Assembly: GCA_964355115.1 (NCBI GenBank)
Contig: CAYHCQ010000128.1
Location: 1 to 9,638, forward strand
DNA length: 9,638 nucleotides
Origin: JANXZO01 sp964355115
GTDB taxonomy: Bacteria; Bacteroidota; Bacteroidia; Bacteroidales; FEN-979
Reading direction: 5' to 3'
Shown: piece by piece, positions 6,767 to 9,638 of the stretch
Layout: every line of letters starts with the position of its first letter
Position numbering within the stretch: position 1 is the stretch's first letter
The notes under the pieces: generated by a model
Databases searched by the model: none
Told to the model about the DNA's origin: nothing
What the model saw: only the letters and a program-made list of their open reading frames with translations
Program-made: the position numbers and the translations under genes

Positions 6767-7831
6767 ATGGAATTCCGCATCATCGACGACACTCTGCAGT
6801 ATTACAATCTGATGCTTAACGACATAGCCCAGGCCAGGGAATATGTTTGCCTGGAAACCTATAAGTTTGCCAACGATCATATGGGGATCCGGTTCCGCGA
6901 TGCGCTTACCCGAAAGGCCCGCGAAGGGGTGAAGGTGAAGGTCCTCATCGACTCCTGGGGGAAAGGTCCGGTTTCGGAGAGCTTCTTCACCGATCTGATA
7001 AAACATGGGGGTGAAGTAAAGTTTTTCGAAAAGATCAAGATCAACTCCGACATCTTTACCCGCGGACATCGCCGCGATCACCGCAAACTTCTGGTGATCG
7101 ACGACTCGATCTCCTATATCGGATCGGCCAACATCACCGGCTACAACCTCAACTGGCGCGAACTCTGTCTGCGCATTTCCGGTGAGCTGGCCATCCCATT
7201 TAAAAAGGTCTTTCTCGAGAACTTCAATGCATTCAACCCATACCTGATAACGAATAAGGCCACCTTTTCGCGCACCATCAAGCACGGACAGTTCGAGATA
7301 ATCCGTGATGTTCCCTCATTCCAGTTCCAGCGGCTCAAAAAAAGGTACACCCAGCTCATCCGTAAGGCCGAACGGTCGGTTGTGATCGAAACCCCCTATT
7401 TCCTCCCCGGATTCCTGTTGCGTAAAGCCATGATCGACGCCAGCAACCGCGGCGTTGAGGTGACGGTTATCATGCCCAAACATTCCGATATGCGGATGAT
7501 CGACATCCTGAGGAACAAATACCTTGGAATGCTGCACAAGGCCGGGGTCAGATTGCTCTTTTACCTGCCGCATAACCTTCATGCCAAGCTTCTGCTTATC
7601 GACGGTCAGATCTTTTCCGTCTCCAGTGCAAATTTCGACTACCGGAGTTTCCGATACCAGTACGAAGTTGCGCTGCTGGGAACAGAACCCGAAATTCTCC
7701 GGCAACTCGATGACCACATTACCGAAACTATCCGCAACTCAGAACCCCTCGATTACGGAGAGTGGATCCGCCGGCCGCTTATCGAGAAGATTTTCGAATG
7801 GTTCCTCCTGCCGTTCAGGCACTTCTTTTAG
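6767..7831 (+). CDS. Phospholipase D/cardiolipin synthase-like protein with two HKD motifs
   Basis: Phosphatidyltransferase-superfamily enzyme, most likely making cardiolipin or a related diphospholipid at the inner membrane; a phospholipase role is not excluded. The 354-residue protein has two PLD domains. HKD motif 1 is HRKLLVID (His105, Lys107, Asp112) followed by GSANI. HKD motif 2 is HAKLLLID (His272, Lys274, Asp279) followed by SSANFDYRSF (286-295), the pattern seen in cardiolipin synthases. There are no N-terminal membrane helices, so it resembles the shorter ClsB/YbhO type rather than ClsA; the C-terminus (IEKIFEWFLLPFRHFF) is amphipathic and may contact the membrane. The ATG at 6767 is 46 bases from the divergent yicC start. 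Its last 17 bases overlap the 3' end of the convergent transporter gene. Confidence 0.88.
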   Translation: MEFRIIDDTLQYYNLMLNDIAQAREYVCLETYKFANDHMGIRFRDALTRKAREGVKVKVLIDSWGKGPVSESFFTDLIKHGGEVKFFEKIKINSDIFTRGHRRDHRKLLVIDDSISYIGSANITGYNLNWRELCLRISGELAIPFKKVFLENFNAFNPYLITNKATFSRTIKHGQFEIIRDVPSFQFQRLKKRYTQLIRKAERSVVIETPYFLPGFLLRKAMIDASNRGVEVTVIMPKHSDMRMIDILRNKYLGMLHKAGVRLLFYLPHNLHAKLLLIDGQIFSVSSANFDYRSFRYQYEVALLGTEPEILRQLDDHITETIRNSEPLDYGEWIRRPLIEKIFEWFLLPFRHFF

Positions 7832-8732
7832 AATGCACCTTTCTGTTCACCAGCCACACCCCGGTAAAAATCAGTGCTGCAGCGAATACTTTCGGCAGTG
7901 TGATGCTTCCCTGTCCAACGGAGACCGCCATCACTGAAGCCAGCACCGGCTGGGTATAGCTGTAATAACTGACCACGCCGGCAGAAACGTGTTTGAGGGC
8001 GAAATTGATGAGCAGGTAGGCCACGAAGGTATTTAATACAACTACATAGGCAATGGCAAGCCACGCGCCGGGGGTTATGGTTGAAAAATTGATCTGAAGG
8101 GCAGGTCTCAGGGAAAATGGGAGAACAAACAGGAATCCGAAAAAAGAGACCCATTTCAGAATGGTGGTGGTATGGTACTTCCCTATCAGGGGCTTGATCA
8201 GCACCAGATAGAGGGCATAAAACACAATGTTCAGGAAAATCAAAACATTACCGATGGCATGGCTCCCGTCGAAACTTATGGAGCGGCCGGAAAGGATGAG
8301 GATCAGTACCCCGGAAGCTCCGAGGGCAATTCCGCCCGATTTTATCCATGTTATCTTCTCCCCGATAATCAGGCTTGCAAAAACCATCACCAGGATTGGA
8401 TTCAGCACATGAATAAGCGAGGCGTCAATGGGGGTCGAGAGGTTCAGCCCCTCGTAAAAGAGCGCCTGGTTCAGGGCAAAACCGAACATGCCGCAAACGG
8501 CCAGCATAACCAGGTCGCGCCTTTCTACCTTTTCAAAGACAAACAGCCGCTGGAAAAGCCAGAAAATGATCATCCCGCCCAGCAGCCTGATAAAGATCAG
8601 CTGCATAGGTGAAAGAATCACAGGCATCAGACTCTTGACAATGTTATAGGCAAATCCGAAAATGAGGGTGGTGGCAATAAGGGCAAGATGGGCGCGCTGG
8701 TTACTGGTCATTTTCATTTCATTTGTCGCCAT
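7815..8732 (-). CDS. EamA/DMT-family transporter
   Basis: Inner-membrane permease of the drug/metabolite transporter superfamily; the substrate is not predictable (members export amino acids, metabolites or drugs). The 305-residue protein is almost wholly hydrophobic, with about ten membrane helices in two EamA repeats (roughly 14-148 and 160-297). Family features include the end of the first repeat (ASLIIGEKITWIKSGGIALGASGVLIL, about 119-145) and the YSYTQPVLASV segment (258-268) in the second. The usual GE after that helix is GQ here. The start is uncertain: ATG 8732 lies only about 14 bases from the candidate promoter box, and ATGs at 8717 and 8711 would give a more normal leader without loss of a helix. 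The stop lies inside the end of the convergent PLD-family gene. Confidence 0.9.
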   Translation of the reverse strand: MATNEMKMTSNQRAHLALIATTLIFGFAYNIVKSLMPVILSPMQLIFIRLLGGMIIFWLFQRLFVFEKVERRDLVMLAVCGMFGFALNQALFYEGLNLSTPIDASLIHVLNPILVMVFASLIIGEKITWIKSGGIALGASGVLILILSGRSISFDGSHAIGNVLIFLNIVFYALYLVLIKPLIGKYHTTTILKWVSFFGFLFVLPFSLRPALQINFSTITPGAWLAIAYVVVLNTFVAYLLINFALKHVSAGVVSYYSYTQPVLASVMAVSVGQGSITLPKVFAAALIFTGVWLVNRKVHSKRSA

Positions 8733-8746
8733 AAATAGCGCAACAA

Positions 8747-8754
8747 CAAAAATA
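8747..8754 (-). promoter_or_regulatory. Candidate -7 promoter box for the EamA transporter
   Basis: TATTTTTG on the minus strand matches TAnnTTTG exactly, in the 84-base divergent gap between the transporter and the barrel protein gene. No -33 TTG is evident, and the surroundings are so A/T-rich that a chance match is possible. Confidence 0.35.
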
Positions 8755-8780
8755 GAAGAATAAAGTATTTATTTTATTTT

Positions 8781-8788
8781 TATATTTG
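8781..8788 (+). promoter_or_regulatory. Candidate -7 promoter box for the barrel protein gene
   Basis: TATATTTG matches TAnnTTTG exactly and lies 28 bases before the ATG at 8817, giving a leader of about 20 bases. It faces away from the box at 8747-8754, making a compact divergent promoter pair. No good -33 element was found. Confidence 0.42.
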
Positions 8789-8816
8789 TTTGGAACATTA
8801 GAAAGTAAGACGAATT

Positions 8817-9611
8817 ATGAAAAACAGGATCCTGCTTTTAATCCTTGCTGTAGTGATTTCAACCCTTTCACATCTTCAGGCTCAGGAAAAAAATGATACA
8901 ATTAATACAAAGAAAAAGAAGGAGAAACCTGTTCTTCTGACCCCTTACCACAAGAATGTGATCAAGTTCAACCCGACTCCGATGCTGCTTTTCTCGAATG
9001 TCAGAAATATCACAATCAGTTATGAGCGCATGATCAAAAAAGACATGTCGCTCGCATTGCAGGTCGGGTACCTTTTGTTCCCCAAAATCGTCGATGATAC
9101 GATTGCCAACCTGATTACCCTGACAAGCGGTGAAAAATACGGAATGAATCTTGCCCTTGATTACCGTTATTATCCCTTTTCGAGGAACCGCCGTCCTGCT
9201 CCCGACGGACTCTATCTTGGTGGATATATATCCTATTATGGTTTTCAATTCAAGAATGGGTTCGATGTTCTTTACACTACAGTCGATCAGCAGGGAGAAA
9301 TTGCAGGTAAGCTAAATATGGTCAACCTTGGGGTGGAACTTGGTTATCAGTTTATTTTCTGGAAACGATTCTCTTTAGACCTGTTGCTTTTCGGGCCTTC
9401 ATTGAGTTATCTTGCCGGGAGTTTAAATGTTCAGGGAGCCCTTGACGAAGAGCAGATCAAGAACATTGACGAGGAGGTAGTCCAAGAGTTGCTCAGTCGT
9501 TTCCCCCAGCTGAAAACACTTTTCAGTAATGAAGGGCTCTCATTTACAGGGAATCGTACCACCCTCACAACTTTCTTCCGTTATTCCATTCAGATTGGGA
9601 TTCATTTTTAA
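8817..9611 (+). CDS. Secreted outer-membrane beta-barrel-like protein (DUF3575-like), function unknown
   Basis: A 264-residue exported protein, probably of the outer membrane. Residues 1-22 form a signal peptide (MKNR, a hydrophobic core, then a likely cut after LQA). A short charged linker rich in Lys (32-37) follows. The rest alternates polar and hydrophobic residues as amphipathic strands: NVIKFNPTPMLLF (47-59), ITISYERMI (65-73), MSLALQVGYLL (77-87), MNLALDYRYYPF (110-121), GLYLGGYISYYGF (131-143) and the terminal FFRYSIQIGIHF (253-264), which ends in Phe as barrel proteins do. This resembles the small-barrel DUF3575 type common in Bacteroidota, but I could not run a profile. An acidic, probably helical insert (208-235) precedes the last strand. 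Transcribed alone, with a hairpin right after the stop. Confidence 0.75.
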   Translation: MKNRILLLILAVVISTLSHLQAQEKNDTINTKKKKEKPVLLTPYHKNVIKFNPTPMLLFSNVRNITISYERMIKKDMSLALQVGYLLFPKIVDDTIANLITLTSGEKYGMNLALDYRYYPFSRNRRPAPDGLYLGGYISYYGFQFKNGFDVLYTTVDQQGEIAGKLNMVNLGVELGYQFIFWKRFSLDLLLFGPSLSYLAGSLNVQGALDEEQIKNIDEEVVQELLSRFPQLKTLFSNEGLSFTGNRTTLTTFFRYSIQIGIHF

Positions 9612-9638
9612 AAGGCCCGGCAAACTCTGCCAGGCCTT
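9612..9638 (+). terminator. Terminator-like hairpin after the barrel protein gene
   Basis: The inverted repeat AAGGCCCGGCA / TGCCAGGCCTT pairs 9612-9622 with 9628-9638: ten base pairs with one C-A mismatch and a five-base loop (AACTC). It starts one base after the stop codon. The stem is G/C-rich and ends in TT at the window edge, so the expected T tract cannot be seen. Its A-flanked left side could serve both directions. Confidence 0.7.

Noticed and set aside
6767..7831. A defence or toxin nuclease role for the two-HKD protein
   Set aside because: The spacing, the SSANFDYRSF block after motif 2 and the length fit cardiolipin synthase-like enzymes. The neighbours are housekeeping genes, with no helicase or other defence partner.

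Overview
This window looks like a scaffold from a member of the Bacteroidota (Bacteroidetes), probably a draft or metagenome-assembled genome. The evidence is a b558-type succinate dehydrogenase/fumarate reductase in sdhC-sdhA order, a yicC-gmk-nadD cluster, an outer-membrane barrel protein of a type common in this phylum, AT-rich TAnnTTTG boxes matching the phylum's -7 promoter element, and the absence of clear Shine-Dalgarno sequences. A run of exactly 100 N (4804-4903) marks a scaffold join. I cannot place the organism below phylum or class.

Layout. Positions 1-2530 (minus strand): the flavoprotein subunit (3' end outside the window) and the cytochrome b subunit of complex II. Positions 2636-4021 (plus): an M24B Xaa-Pro aminopeptidase, whose stop codon lies inside an octamer tandem array (4013-4060) followed directly by an AT-rich heptamer array (4061-4088). 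Positions 4097-4803 (plus): an alpha/beta hydrolase running into the N gap. Positions 4904-6720 (minus): an apparent operon yicC -> gmk -> nadD, with nadD running into the same gap. A mirrored pair of heptamer arrays that folds as a long hairpin sits between yicC and gmk. Positions 6767-7831 (plus): a two-HKD phospholipase D/cardiolipin synthase-like enzyme whose 3' end overlaps by 17 bases a convergent EamA-type transporter (7815-8732, minus). Positions 8817-9611 (plus): a secreted barrel-like protein followed by a terminator-like hairpin at the window edge.

How the genes relate. Most are housekeeping: respiration (SdhC/SdhA), peptide turnover (PepP), nucleotide and NAD synthesis (Gmk, NadD), RNA metabolism (YicC) and membrane lipid (PLD family). 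The short alternating transcription units do not suggest one shared pathway. I see no defence system, mobile element, CRISPR array, RNA gene or biosynthetic cluster. The least explained parts are the short-period intergenic repeat arrays that abut or include stop codons at two loci.
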